Shown: positions 17,781-29,586, counted from the stretch's first letter. The stretch is 64,000 bases of DNA from RI-231 sp041394905 (GCA_041394905.1 JAWKHJ010000003.1:372001-436000); one strand, 5' to 3'. Program-made: numbers and translations. Notes: generated by a model from the letters alone, not told the origin.

Positions 17781-20700
17781 ATGAGCGTACCTACCTTGGG
17801 CAAACGATCTGAAATCGCGCTGACTGCCATAGTGGTCCTGCTGTGGGGCTGCTCTTCAGAGTCAAAACCGCCGTACTCCGCCGAGGAGTCGATGGCGATG
17901 GTCGAGCTCCCCGCGGGCTATCGTCTCGAGCTGGTCGCCGCCGAACCCGACATCGTCGACCCGGTGGCCATCAACTTCGACGAGAAGGGCCGCATGTATG
18001 TGGTCGAGATGATCGACTACCCGCTCAATCTCGACCCGCTAGGCCAGGTGAAGCGGCTGGAGGACAAGGACGGCGACGGCCGGTTCGAAACGGTCACGAC
18101 ATTCGCCGAGAAGATCCAGTTCCCGACCGGCGTGATGCGCTGGCGCGATGGCATCCTCGTCACCTCCGCGCCGGACTTGCTCTACTTCGAGGACGCCGAT
18201 GATGACGGCGTGGCCGACAAACGCGAGGTCATGCTCACAGGGTTCGCTGCTACCAACCCGCAGTTGCGCGTCAATGGCCCGCGCTACGGCATCGACAACT
18301 GGATCTACATCAACTATCCGCGCCTGGTGAACGCGCGCAAGTTCGCCAAGGAGTTCGGAGATGGCGGCTCGCCGCTCACCTTCCCCAACCACCCCGGCGC
18401 GCCCACGCTCGACATCCGCGCCGAAGACATCCGCATCCGCCCCGATCAGGCCAAGGTGGAAGCGCTCGGCAACGGCTCGCAGTTCGGCAACTCCTTCGAC
18501 CGTTGGGGTAACCGCTTCACCGTTTATAACAACGACTATCTGCGCAACATTGTCATCGAGGACCGCTACCTGGCGAGCAATCCTTACCTCGCAGTGACCA
18601 AGTCCTATCGCTCGGTCTCAGGGCTCGACCACGCCGCGGAAATCTATCCCGTCACAGTTGACCCACTCGTGATCCACGACTCGCAAATCGGACACTTCAC
18701 CTCCGCTTGCGGCATGTCGATCTACACCGGCGGCATCCTGCCCGACGACTTCGAAGGCAACTCGCTAACCTGCGAGCCGGTCAACAACCTGATCCGGCGC
18801 TCGATCGTAAAGCCGGAAGGAGCGTCGTTCCTGGCCGAGCCCGCTTACGACCACAAGGAATTTCTGGCCTCAAAGGACAGTTGGTTCCGCCCGGTCTTCA
18901 CCACCACCGGCCCCGACGGCGCCGTCTACATCGCCGACTACTACCGCTTTACCGTCGAGCACCCCGAGTTCGTACCGCCCGAGCTCTCCAAGCAAATCGA
19001 GTTCGAGGCGCGCCACAAGCTGGGCCGCATCTACCGCCTGACGCATGATGGCTCGAAGCCCTGGCCGAAAGTCGACTTGAACCAAGCCTCGACGGCCGAG
19101 CTGGTCAAGAACCTCGAGCACCCCGGCTCCTGGCAACGCCTCGAATCGCAACGACTGCTGATGGATCGCCAAGACAAGGCGGCCGTCGAACCGCTGCTCG
19201 CCATGGCCAAGCAGAGTGCAAACTCGGTCGCTCGAGTGCACGCCCTGTGGTCGCTCGACGGCCTCGGAGCGCTCGACGACGAATTGATCCTCGCCGCCCT
19301 GAGCGACCCCGAGCCCGAGGCGCGGCGGCAGGCGATCCGCATGGCCGAAACGCGCCTGCCCAACCCGGCGCTCGCCAAGGCCTTGCTCGAGATGAGCGGC
19401 GAGAAGAGCTCGCGCGTGCAAGCGCAGCTCGTGACGACGTTGTCGCTCAAAGGCAACGGCGTCCCGACAACAGACTCATTTCCGCTCGCACGCAAGATCG
19501 TTGCTGAGCACATTGAAGACGAGTGGTTCCGCATTGCAGCTTTGACCGGCGCAGCCGATGACGCCGGCCTATGGTTCGCTTCGCTCACCGGCGACGCCGC
19601 ATTGATGGCCGACAGTTCCGAAGGCAAGGCCGATCTGCTGCGCCGCACCGCCGCCATCCTCGGCGCCAAGCAAGACGTGGCTGCGATGACCAAGGCGCTG
19701 CAAACCGTGCAACGCGCCGGCAAACCGGCCCAAGCGTGGTGGCGCGTGGCTGCGCTCGAAGGCCTAGGCCAAGGCGTGGACCAAGCGGCCAGCAAGGACT
19801 TGAAGCTCGGCCCGGCGCAGCCGGTCTTGCTCGACATTCTCGCCAACGCCGAACCGGCCGTCGCGCAGGCGGCGCTGGAGTTGGCTTGGCGAGCACAGCT
19901 TGCGCCCGGGCCGGCGGTCGACCGGCTGATCGCCGCAAAGACCAAGACAGCCTTTGACTCCGATGCGGACGTCGCCGAACGCGCCGCGGCAGCAGGCGTA
20001 CTGGGGCTGCGGGTCGATCAAGGCGCCGCGAAAGACTTGGCGAAGCTGCTCGCACCGCAACAACCGGCCGAGGTGCAACAGGCCGCCATGCAGGCCATCG
20101 TCAACGGTAGTGACCCCGCGCTTGCATCGATGCTGATCGAGCATTGGCGCGAGTTTCCCTCCCAGGTCCGCTCGATCGCACTCGGCTGGTTCATGAATGA
20201 TCGCGATCGCATTGTCGAGCTGCTCAACGCCGTCGGCGATGGCGCCATCCAGGCTTGGTCGCTGGGCCCCAACGCGGCGCGCGTACTCGAGCGCCATCCG
20301 GACGCCGAGATCAAGAAGCGCGCCGGCGAAGTGCTCGCGAGCTCAGAGGCCGCCGACCGGCAGAAAGTCTACGACGCCTACTTGGCCGCCATCCGCGAGA
20401 ACGGCGACGCCGGCCGCGGCCGCGAGGTCTTCCGTGCGCAGTGCTCGGAGTGCCACAAGGTCGAAGACATGGGCTTCGCGCTCGGCCCCGACCTCTACTC
20501 CGTCACCACGCGCTACAAGGAAGTCCTGCTCGCCGACATCCTGATGCCTAATACGGCCGTCGAGACCGGCTACGAAGAGTACATGGTCGAGACCAAGGAC
20601 GGGCGCATGATCACCGGCGTGCTCGCAAAAGAGACTCCTGCCTCGGTGACAATCCGCCAGGCCAAAGGCGTCGAGGACAACGTGCTGCGCTCGAACATCG

Positions 20701-20810
20701 AGAAGATGTATTCGCTCAGCGTTTCCCCCATGCCGGAAGGCTTCGAGGATGAGATCAGCGTGGACCAAATGGCCGATCTGATCGCCTTCATCAAGAGCTT
20801 GCGGAGCTGA
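17781..20810 (+). CDS. PVC-type haem-binding lipoprotein with propeller and HEAT-like repeats
   Basis: 1009 aa. A lipoprotein signal ends LLWGCSS (Cys24). An N-terminal membrane-bound-dehydrogenase-type propeller (about 40-430) starts LPAGYRLELVAAEPDIVDPV and includes the Asp-rich Ca-like loops DKDGDGRFE and DADDDGVADK. A helical HEAT-like array (about 440-860) follows, with repeated L.A..DPEPEARRQAI-type units. A C-terminal cytochrome c domain has CSECH at 888-892 and a later Met ligand region. These proteins are typical of PVC bacteria and Acidobacteria and are thought to oxidise secreted substrates. It sits between two ceramidase-like genes with 4- and 5-base gaps, implying joint expression. 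Intact. Confidence 0.9.
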   Translation: MSVPTLGKRSEIALTAIVVLLWGCSSESKPPYSAEESMAMVELPAGYRLELVAAEPDIVDPVAINFDEKGRMYVVEMIDYPLNLDPLGQVKRLEDKDGDGRFETVTTFAEKIQFPTGVMRWRDGILVTSAPDLLYFEDADDDGVADKREVMLTGFAATNPQLRVNGPRYGIDNWIYINYPRLVNARKFAKEFGDGGSPLTFPNHPGAPTLDIRAEDIRIRPDQAKVEALGNGSQFGNSFDRWGNRFTVYNNDYLRNIVIEDRYLASNPYLAVTKSYRSVSGLDHAAEIYPVTVDPLVIHDSQIGHFTSACGMSIYTGGILPDDFEGNSLTCEPVNNLIRRSIVKPEGASFLAEPAYDHKEFLASKDSWFRPVFTTTGPDGAVYIADYYRFTVEHPEFVPPELSKQIEFEARHKLGRIYRLTHDGSKPWPKVDLNQASTAELVKNLEHPGSWQRLESQRLLMDRQDKAAVEPLLAMAKQSANSVARVHALWSLDGLGALDDELILAALSDPEPEARRQAIRMAETRLPNPALAKALLEMSGEKSSRVQAQLVTTLSLKGNGVPTTDSFPLARKIVAEHIEDEWFRIAALTGAADDAGLWFASLTGDAALMADSSEGKADLLRRTAAILGAKQDVAAMTKALQTVQRAGKPAQAWWRVAALEGLGQGVDQAASKDLKLGPAQPVLLDILANAEPAVAQAALELAWRAQLAPGPAVDRLIAAKTKTAFDSDADVAERAAAAGVLGLRVDQGAAKDLAKLLAPQQPAEVQQAAMQAIVNGSDPALASMLIEHWREFPSQVRSIALGWFMNDRDRIVELLNAVGDGAIQAWSLGPNAARVLERHPDAEIKKRAGEVLASSEAADRQKVYDAYLAAIRENGDAGRGREVFRAQCSECHKVEDMGFALGPDLYSVTTRYKEVLLADILMPNTAVETGYEEYMVETKDGRMITGVLAKETPASVTIRQAKGVEDNVLRSNIEKMYSLSVSPMPEGFEDEISVDQMADLIAFIKSLRS

Positions 20811-20815
20811 CGAGT

Positions 20816-22192
20816 TTGACCAAACGATTCTTGAATCTGATTCTGCTTCTCTGCGTCCTACTCGCAACGCCGCTGTTTGCGGAGCTTCGAGTTGGCAGCG
20901 CGCAGGTCGACATCACCCCGCCCAAGGGTATGCCGATGGCGGGCTACTACAGCGTGCGCCTCAACGAAGGCGTCCACGATCCGCTCTACGCCAAAGCGAT
21001 CGTGCTGGAAGTGGGCGGCAAGAAGGCCGCGATGGTCTCCTGCGACTTGGTCGCCATCCCACGCGAATTCGTGCTCGAGGCCCGCGAGATCATTGGCCGC
21101 GAAACAGGCGTCCCCGGCGACAGCGTAATCGTCAGCGCGACCCACACGCATACCGGCCCTGAGATGGGCCTCCGCCTCAAAGGCGTGGACAACAAGACGA
21201 TGAAGCTTGCGACGGATTATCACGAGCGTCTGCCGCAATTGATCGCCAAGAGTGTAAAGGATGCCGAAGCGAAGCTCACCGCTTCCACCATCTCCGCCGG
21301 CATCGGTCACGTCGACTCGGTCGCCTTCGTGCGGCGCTTCTGGATGCAGGACGGCACGGTCGGCTGGAACCCCGGCAAGATGAATCCAAAGATCGTCCGC
21401 CCCACCGCAGAGATCGACCCTTCCCTGCCCGTGGTTTTGTTCGAGTCGCCCGACCATAACCCGCTCGCGCTCTACGTCAACTATGCCAACCACCTCGACA
21501 CCGTCGGCGGCATGGAGTTCTCCAAGGACTACCCGTATACGCTGGCCAAGGAGATGAGCGACGTCTTCGGCCCAAACTTCGTCACGGTGTTCACCATCGG
21601 GACGGCAGGAAACGTCAACCACATCGACGTCCACAGCCCCACACCGCAGAAAGGCCATGGCGAGGCGGCGCGGATCGGAACCATCCTCGCCGGCGAAACG
21701 CTCGAAACGCTGCGCCACATGGAGACCCTCGACCCGAAGACCTTGAAGGTGAGCAGCCGCATCGTGCCGCTCGATACGCCAAAGCTCGAGAAGGATAAAG
21801 CCTGGGCCGACGGTATCGTCGCCCGCTACGGCACTGATCAAGCCGCCCCATTCTACGAGCAGGTCTACGCTTTCAAGACGCTCGACGTGCTCAACCAACA
21901 GGGCAAGCCCTACGAGGCGGAAGTGCAGGTGATCAGCCTGGGCGATCAGATCGCTTGGGTCGCGCTGCCGGGTGAAGTCTTCGTCGAGCTCGGCGAAGCG
22001 ATCAAAATCGGATCGCCGTATCCATATACCATCGTCACCGAGCTCGCCAACGGCCTGATCGGCTACATCCCCAACCGTGAAGCCTATCCGCAGGGGGCCT
22101 ACGAGGTGATCAGCACGCGCGTCGCCGCCGGCAGCGGCGAAAAGCTCGTCGACGCCGCTGTCGACCTGCTCATCGAACAACGCTCGCACTAG
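20816..22192 (+). CDS. Neutral ceramidase-like secreted protein (second copy)
   Basis: 458 aa from TTG 20816; the signal peptide runs to about residue 22 (PLFAE). It has the same family features as the first copy: GSAQVDITPPKGMPMAGYY, the ATHTHTGPEM zinc-ligand block, NYANHLDTVGG, and a GTAGNVNHID segment. It is shorter than its operon neighbour and only distantly similar, so it is not a recent duplication. Its place five bases after the cytochrome gene suggests translational coupling. A sulfatase follows after 143 bases. Substrate specificity cannot be read from sequence. Confidence 0.85.
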   Translation: MTKRFLNLILLLCVLLATPLFAELRVGSAQVDITPPKGMPMAGYYSVRLNEGVHDPLYAKAIVLEVGGKKAAMVSCDLVAIPREFVLEAREIIGRETGVPGDSVIVSATHTHTGPEMGLRLKGVDNKTMKLATDYHERLPQLIAKSVKDAEAKLTASTISAGIGHVDSVAFVRRFWMQDGTVGWNPGKMNPKIVRPTAEIDPSLPVVLFESPDHNPLALYVNYANHLDTVGGMEFSKDYPYTLAKEMSDVFGPNFVTVFTIGTAGNVNHIDVHSPTPQKGHGEAARIGTILAGETLETLRHMETLDPKTLKVSSRIVPLDTPKLEKDKAWADGIVARYGTDQAAPFYEQVYAFKTLDVLNQQGKPYEAEVQVISLGDQIAWVALPGEVFVELGEAIKIGSPYPYTIVTELANGLIGYIPNREAYPQGAYEVISTRVAAGSGEKLVDAAVDLLIEQRSH

Positions 22193-22335
22193 CGCGGACT
22201 CCAGAGCGACGCCCAGCCTCACGTGCTTCTCACGCGCATCTCGTGGCGCAACGGCCGCGTTTGCAGCGTCGCGAGTCACCGCCACAGAATACTCCGCCTT
22301 GCCCTCGCACACGCCCCCGCGCTACCGTCTTCACG

Positions 22336-23782
22336 ATGTTTCGCAGCCGCTTCGTTCTCGTTCTTCTCGTCGGACTCACCTTGGCCTGTGGCGGCCCCGC
22401 CTCTGACGCTCCCGAAGCAGCCCAAGACACTCGACCCAACATCGTCCTCGTCATGGCCGACGACATGGGCTGGGGCGAAACGTCCTATTACGACCACCCT
22501 GTCTTAAAAACGCCAAACCTCGACGCGATGGCCGCTTCCGGTCTACGCCTCGACCGCTTCTACGCCGGAGCCCCGAACTGTTCTCCCGCGTTCCACCGTC
22601 ATGACCGGCCGCAACAACGACCGCGTCGGCGTCTTCGACCACGGCTTCCTCTGCGCCTTCAGGAACACACCGTCGCCCAGGCCTTGCGCGACGCGGGTTA
22701 CTCGACCGCCCACTTCGGCAAGTGGCACCTCAACGGCCTGCAGGGCCCCGGCGTACCGGTCTTGGCTTCGGACGAGCGCAACCCCGGCGCTTTCGGATTC
22801 GATACGTGGCTCTCCGTCACCAACTTTTTCGACATCGACCCCTCATGAGCCGCCAAGGCGAATTCGAGCAGTTTCAGGGCGACTCGTCCGAAATCGTCGT
22901 TGACGAGGCTGTGCAGTACATTCGCGCTCACCAGGACGACGACAACCCATTCTTTGTCGTCATCTGGTACGGCTCGCCGCACTCCCCTTCATCGCCGACG
23001 ACCGCGACCGCGATCCGTTCGCCAACCTGGAGGACGCTTCGGCCAACCACTACGGCGAGCTCGTCGCGATGGACCGATCCATCGGAACTTTGCGTACCGA
23101 GCTGCGCGAGCTCGGCCTGACCGAGAACACCTTGCTGTGGTTCAACTCCGACAACGGCGGCCTTCCCGGCGTCACGCCCGAAACCGTCGGCGGCCTGCGC
23201 GGATTCAAGAACAGCGTCTACGAGGGCGGACTGCGCGTTCCGGCCGTCATCGAGTGGCCTTCGCGCATCGAGCCGCGCATCACCGAACACCCCGCCGGTA
23301 CCGTCGATATCTTCCCGACCATCGCCGATGTCGTCGGCCTCGACAAGTCCGTGATGATCGAACCTCTCGACGGCATCAGCCTCACGCCCTTGTTCGAAGG
23401 CGAGATCGGCCCGCGCGAAAAACCATTGGGCTTCTCGCATCGTGGCCGCGCCGCGCTCATCGACAACGACTGGAAGATCCTCACCCAAGACGTCGAAAAA
23501 GGCGAGTACGAAGTCTACAACCTGCGTGACGACCCGAAGGAAGAGAAGGACCTAAGCGCAACGGCGACGGAAGAATCCGCCCGCCTGCGCACCGCCCTCG
23601 ACGCCTTCGTCGCATCGGTCGCCCAAAGCCGAGAAGGCAAGGACTACCCCGAAGGCCACGTCGACCCCAACCACCCCACACGCCGCGGCTGGCACGAGAT
23701 CGAAGGCTACAAGCCCTATTTCGAAGAGTGGCGCAAAGTTCCAGCCTACTCGGGCTGGCTCGAGCGTAACGTCCCGGAGTAG
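22336..23782 (+). CDS. Sulfatase family lipoprotein (frameshifted)
   Basis: Formylglycine-dependent sulfatase. A lipoprotein signal ends LTLACGG; the metal-binding start of the fold reads NIVLVMADDMGWGE. The catalytic motif CSPAR is broken: the bases after AACTGTTCTCCCGCG imply a 2-base loss in a CGCG run near 22590, after which STVMTGR continues in another frame. Further shifts near 22640-22660, 22845 and 22990 are needed before a clean C-terminal part (23069-23782) with NSDNGG and a GLRGFKNSVYEGGLRVP block. Family identity is clear and full length is about 480 aa. Activation would need a formylglycine-generating enzyme, not seen here. The breaks are probably sequence errors. Confidence 0.8.
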
Positions 23783-23822
23783 ACCGCCGCGCACCCCTCG
23801 CTACGATAGACAGATCGAACGC

Positions 23823-24848
<1,026 letters not shown>

Positions 24849-24854
<6 letters not shown>

Positions 24855-26060
24855 CGACGAATCCGCGCGCGCAACCGGCGCCGCGTAGAATCCCGTCAGC
24901 GCCTCGGTCTGTTCTTCCATGAACTTCTTGAACCGCGGCCGCCACAACACCCGGAACGGAATCCGCCGCACGATCTGCACCAGCATCTTCAGCAGGACAA
25001 TGTAGACGGCCGAGAAGAACCCGAACACCAGCACAACCGCCCAAAACGCGCGCCAAGCCTCATCTCCGCCCAACACCATCGTCACGATCGCTCCGCCCAC
25101 GGCCGCCACCGCGATCGTCGCCATCCACAGGCCGCGCCCCGCCCGCATCCGCAAAGTCTGCCCCACCCCGCCGTGCATCACCTCGAACCGCGGGCTCGAG
25201 TGGTTGTAGGCGTAAAGCATCCGGTCGCCACACCAGATCGAGCTGATCACGTCTCCCACCTTCGCCGGAAACGTATTGTCGGTGAACATCTGCCGCACCG
25301 ATCTTCCATCCGGAGTGGCGAGGGTGAACGTGTGATAGGTGACCGACGAGAACGAGCTCGTCTGCTCCGGGAACGATCCCGAGCCGCTCTGCCGTTCATA
25401 CGTGTGCTTGGTCACGACCGTCTCGACCTCTTCGTGCTCGATGCGCCCGCACTCGAAATCTATCCCAAGCCTCAGCCGGAACAGCTTCACCGTCGCCAGC
25501 TCGTGCGGCAGTACAAAAGCCCCCGGCCGTCCCTCTCCAACCGAGCGCAACACCGACGCCACCGACCCCACGCGTTCCCCCCGCATCAAGTAAGCCCGCG
25601 GAACCGCCAGCATCAGCAGCGCCGTCGCCGCCACCATCAGGTTCGTGTCCGGCGGCTCGGGCGGCGCCTGGTACTCTTCGTTGCTGAACCCCTCGATCGC
25701 CGCATTCTCATACTGCGGCAAATAGCGGTGCAGCACGTCGGTGCGGAACGACGGCCGCTGCATGTAGTCGTTGAACTCCAGGTAAAAGTCCGGCCGGCCA
25801 GCGCTCAGCGCGCGCAGCCCCTTCATGGCGTCGCCGTAGCGCGCGAGCAGCGCCTTCGTCTCCGCCGACTCCGGGCTCCCCTTCTCCTTGATCACCGTTT
25901 CGATCACATGCAGCGCCGCGAGCTGCTGCGAGGGGATGTAGAATCCCTGGATCACCGCCTCCGGCTCCGGGAACGGCCCGCCCTGCGCCGCCAGCGGAAC
26001 GCATCCCACTGCCACACACACAACCATCCGAAGCGCCGCCCGGGTCAGGGTCATCGTCAC
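24849..26060 (-). CDS. Membrane-anchored secreted protein of unknown function
   Basis: 403 aa. Signal peptide to about residue 25 (VPLAAQ), a hydrophobic segment near residues 140-158, and two transmembrane helices near 315-335 and 340-362. The extracellular part between them is rich in polar beta-type sequence, and the C-terminus ends with a basic RRIPFRVLWRPRFKKF stretch. I recognise no domain. It overlaps the end of the convergent MtfA-like gene by 6 bases. No operon partner on its strand is close. Confidence 0.65.
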
Positions 26061-26239
26061 ATTTCCTTTCGTTGAGGCTGATCGCGAGAAGCCTCAATTG
26101 TGATCAAACCGCGCCCGTGGAGATATCCCCGCCGCACGGTCCTTGCGCACGACCGATCCCGGGTACGCCGTGCGCCCAAAGCCACCCCACCCAAGCCGCT
26201 ATACTGACCGCTTCAGGCCCAACCGCCACGGAGCGCCGT

Positions 26240-27712
26240 TTGTCCTCCCGCCGACACCTCTCCGCCCTCACCCTTTTCGCCCTGCTCGCCGCCTTCGCCG
26301 GCTTCGCCCTGGCCCAGCGCACCGCTATGACCACCATGCTCGAACGCGCCCGCTCTCTCGAGCTCGATACGCCCTACGTCCCCCCGGCGACCCGCTCATA
26401 CCACGCCGCCGGCTTCGCCAAAGTCACTCTGCTCCGCCGTCTTCATCACCGACTCGACCCGATTTCGCCGCCGAAAACATCGCGGCTACTTCACCGCCCC
26501 CTACGAGGAGCGCGCGAAGCTCGGCAAGCCCGTCATCGACCGTGACGCCAAGGCCGTCCACGTCACGCTGCCCAACGGCGTCGTGCGCACCGCGAAATAC
26601 TACGGCAGCCGAGGCTGCATCGCCCGCCCATCGGCGTCGACGAGCCTTACTTCACCCCGTCCAGGTCGCGAGCAGCCTCCCGACCCGCAACGCAGCCCTG
26701 GCCCATGGGCGACCAGCTGCCCGACGAGCCCCTGCCCGCTTCCATCGACAAAGCCAAGCTTGACCAAGCCGTCGCCGCGCCTTCGACCCCGAGTCGCTCA
26801 CCGCCGCCTTCGCCGTCACCTACAAGGGCCGCCTCATCGCCGAGCGCTACGACAATCACACCTCCATGCACACCCCGCTCGAGAGCTGGTCCATGGGCAA
26901 GAGCCTCACCGCCACCATGCTCGCCGTGCTCATGCAACAAGGCGAGTACACCGCATCACCAGCCCCGCGCCCATCCCAGTGGCAGAAGCCCGGCGACCCG
27001 CGCGCCCAAGATCCGCATCGAAGACATCCTCTGATGTCGAGCGGCCTGCGCATCCGCGCGCCCCAAGACCCCGACTTCGGCCGCCGCCGGCTACCCCGAT
27101 CACCTCTACCTCTACACCGGCACGGTCAACTCGTTTCACTACGCCGCCACCCGCCCGCAGGAATGGGAACCCGGCAAAGTCGGCCGCTACCGCAACACCG
27201 AACCCGTGCTCGCCAACTACCTCATCCGGCTCGCGGTCGAAAAGCGCGGCGAGCAGTACCTGAGCTTCCCCCAGCGCAACCTCTTCGACCGCATCGGCGT
27301 GCGCACCATGGTCATCGAGACCGACCCCTACGGAGACTTCCTCGGCCAGGGCTACGACCTCGCCTCCGCCCGCGACTGGGCGCGCATCGGCAACCTCTAC
27401 TTGCAGGACGGCATGTGGATGGGCGAACGCATCCTCCCCGAAGGCTTCGCCAAGTTCGTCCAAACCCTCGCCCCCGCCTGGAAGGCCGACGGACGCCCCA
27501 TCTACGGCGGCTTCTTCTGGCTCAACGGCGACGGCCGCTTCCCCGTCCCCAAAGAAGCCTTCTACATGGCCGGCGCCGGCGGACAGTTCGTGCTCATCAT
27601 CCCCTCCCACGACTTGGTCGTCGTGCGCCTGGGCCACTACAAGGGTGCGGACGCCGGCGGCGAAAGCCTCAACCGCGCGCTCGAGCTCCTGCTCGCAGCC
27701 GTCGCTCGATGA
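26240..27712 (+). CDS. Serine hydrolase of the class C beta-lactamase fold (frameshifted)
   Basis: Secreted penicillin-binding-protein/beta-lactamase-related hydrolase. TTG 26240 gives a signal peptide (ALTLFALLAAFAGFALAQ). After frame changes near 26430, 26630, 26780, 26960 and 27080 the family pattern can be followed: GKPVIDRDAKAVHVTLPNGV, LESWSMGKSLTATMLAVLMQ with the catalytic SxxK (SMGK), IEDILMMSSGLR, then a YRN triad (the YxN motif) and a clean C-terminal part with YGGFFWLNGDG and AGAGGQFVLIIP. Length after correction is about 490 aa. At least five indels in 1.5 kb point to poor sequence or decay. It overlaps the next ATG. Confidence 0.75.
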
Positions 27713-28950
27713 ACGCCGCCGAGACCCATCCCCTCGTCATCATCGGCGCAGCCGGGGCCGCCGGCCTGCTCGCCGGCATCTTCGCCGGACGCAACGGCTC
27801 CCCGGCCCTGCTGCTCGAGACACGCCCGCAGCCCGGCGCCAAGATCCGCGTCAGCGGCGGCGGACGCTGCAACGCGTTAACCCCTCCACCGCGGACCTCG
27901 CCGACTTCCACACCTCCGGCTCGTCGCGCACCTTGCGTAACATGCTCTTCTCCTGGCCGCTCGAGGAGGTGCGCGCGTTCTTCGAGCGCGATCTGCGCAT
28001 CCCGCTCAAGTCAAGGCACCGGCAAGGTCTTCCCCGTCAGCGACCGCTCCAAGGACGTCGTCGATGCCCTGCTCCGCGCCTGTCACGAGAGCGGCAGCCG
28101 TCCGCTCCCCGTTCCGCGTCTCTGCGGTGCGTCCCGACGCGACCGGCTTTCTCGTCGAGGGCGACGGCGACCAGCAACTGCACGCCGAACGCCTCATCTT
28201 GGCCACCGGCGGCCTCGCTCCCAAGACCGGCAGCGATGGCGCGGGCTTTCGCTTTGCCGCGGCGCTAGGACACACCATCCTTCCGCTGCGTCCGGCGCTC
28301 GTCCGCTGCTCACGCAAGACGCCGCTTGGCACGCGCTTGCCGGCCTCAGCGTCCCCGTCGAGATCCAAGCCGAACGCGACGGGCGCACGGCAGGCCGCTA
28401 CCCAGGAAGCACGCCGTGCACCACCGCGGCTTCAGCGGTCCGGCCATCCTCGATGCGAAGCCACCATCTGACCGCAACCACGAAGTGGCCCCCCGCCCAG
28501 CTCCACGTCCGTTGGGGCGACGTCTCCAGTTGGGAAGACGAGTTGCGCACCCCCGGACCCGTGACCGCGGGTCCACCCTCCGCCGCCACTTGCCACGTCG
28601 TCTCGCAGAACGCCTCCTCGACGCCGCGGACGTCTCCGCTGGCAACGCCTCAGCCAGATGCCCCGCCCCGACCGCCGACGCCTTCTCGAAAGCGCTCACC
28701 TACCGCCTCCCGGTCTCCGGCAACGAGGAGCTACCGGACGGCTGAGGTCACGGCCGGCAACGTCGCAGCATCGCCGAAATCCACCCCGCCACCATGGAGA
28801 GCCGCAGAGCTCCAGGCCTCTTCTTGTGCGGAGAGATCGTGGAAACGTCACCGGACGCCTGAGCGGATTCAACTTCCTCCTGGGCCTGGGTCAGCGGCCG
28901 CCCAGCGCCGGCGAAGCCGCCGCCTCCGTCAGAGTCCGGGGACCGCGCCG
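27709..28950 (+). CDS. HI0933/BaiN-family flavoprotein (frameshifted; end approximate)
   Basis: NAD(P)/FAD-dependent oxidoreductase of the HI0933-like family. ATG 27709 overlaps the hydrolase stop (ATGA). The N-terminus reads PLVIIGAAGAAGLLAGIFAG (the usual GxGxxG has one Gly replaced by Ala), followed by GAKIRVSGGGRCN, the signature of this family. After frame changes near 27876, 28015, 28100 and several between 28300 and 28860, further family blocks appear: GTGKVFPVSDRS, LILATGGLAPKTGSDG, VTAGNV and the ending LSGFNFLLG. The stop could not be fixed. The physiological substrate of this family is mostly unknown. The indel density matches the neighbouring hydrolase. Confidence 0.7.
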
Positions 28951-29012
28951 TGATCCCGCAACGGGCGGAATGCCGCCAGCATTCAGCGTAGGGGCACAAG
29001 CATGCTGTGCCC

Positions 29013-29032
29013 AGGCACGCCATGGCGTGCCT
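29013..29032. repeat. Perfect 20-base palindrome
   Basis: AGGCACGCCA is followed directly by its exact reverse complement TGGCGTGCCT, with no loop. It lies in the 640-base noncoding interval 28951-29586, about 60 bases past the last recognisable flavoprotein codons. The remainder of that interval shows only one small leftward open frame (29150-29293). It could be a dispersed intergenic repeat, a dimeric protein-binding site or part of a terminator; no T-run follows on either strand. Confidence 0.6.
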
Positions 29033-29149
29033 CTACTGCTGTTTCTGCCACACACTCGGAAGGCCGGGGACTTTGCCCGCACGACCTGGAAGACGCCAAT
29101 CAAGAGCCGCGCTTGGCCAACGGCTGCTGAACGACAGCCCCAAACGGGT

Positions 29150-29293
29150 TCACCGAAAGTAGTAGTACCTTGGGCTCTCCACTTCGACGTCGTCGGCCAA
29201 AAACCCACGGTCGCATCGTTCGCAGTAGAAGTCATCGAGAAACTGCTCCAAGGGCCTTTCGCGGAGATATTGCCCCTTAGTCCGATCGCTCAT
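29150..29293 (-). CDS. Possible small zinc-ribbon-like protein
   Basis: 47 aa from ATG 29293: MSDRTKGQYLRERP followed by YCERCDRGFLADD and a tyrosine-rich end PRYYYFR. A single CxxC pair and the protein-like composition distinguish it from the Arg/Pro/Ser-rich shadow frames around it. Only a weak GGGGAAG lies upstream. It may be a real small gene or the 3' remnant of a larger one, since the frame stays open upstream. I recognise no family. Confidence 0.3.
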   Translation of the reverse strand: MSDRTKGQYLRERPLEQFLDDFYCERCDRGFLADDVEVESPRYYYFR

Positions 29294-29586
29294 TGCTGCC
29301 GCAGACACTTCCCCTCTCGTAGCAGAAAGGTATAGACTCAGAGAGCAGCAAACTCGGTCCAAACACCCCAGGGACGGAACCCTGTCCGCACATCGAACCA
29401 GAATCGACAATGATAGAACCCAGCATCAGGATTGGCGAGGCCTCTGATCAAGTTTTCGCAGCTTCAGATCCCGAAGGGTGAGGAGTACCCAAAACAAGAG
29501 CTAAGTACCGGACACCAGAAAGGAATTTTCAACGATCCCGCGAGGAATGAGTCGCAAGGCTAGAGCCACCAGAGGAGGTACGCTCG

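Noticed and set aside
16127..17830. Long leftward open frame (567 codons) opposite the first ceramidase gene
   Set aside because: His/Ala/Arg/Val-rich composition typical of the antisense of GC-rich genes; no domain. The same applies to long antisense frames at 20858-22312, 47368-48360, 49627-50958 and 51822-53006.
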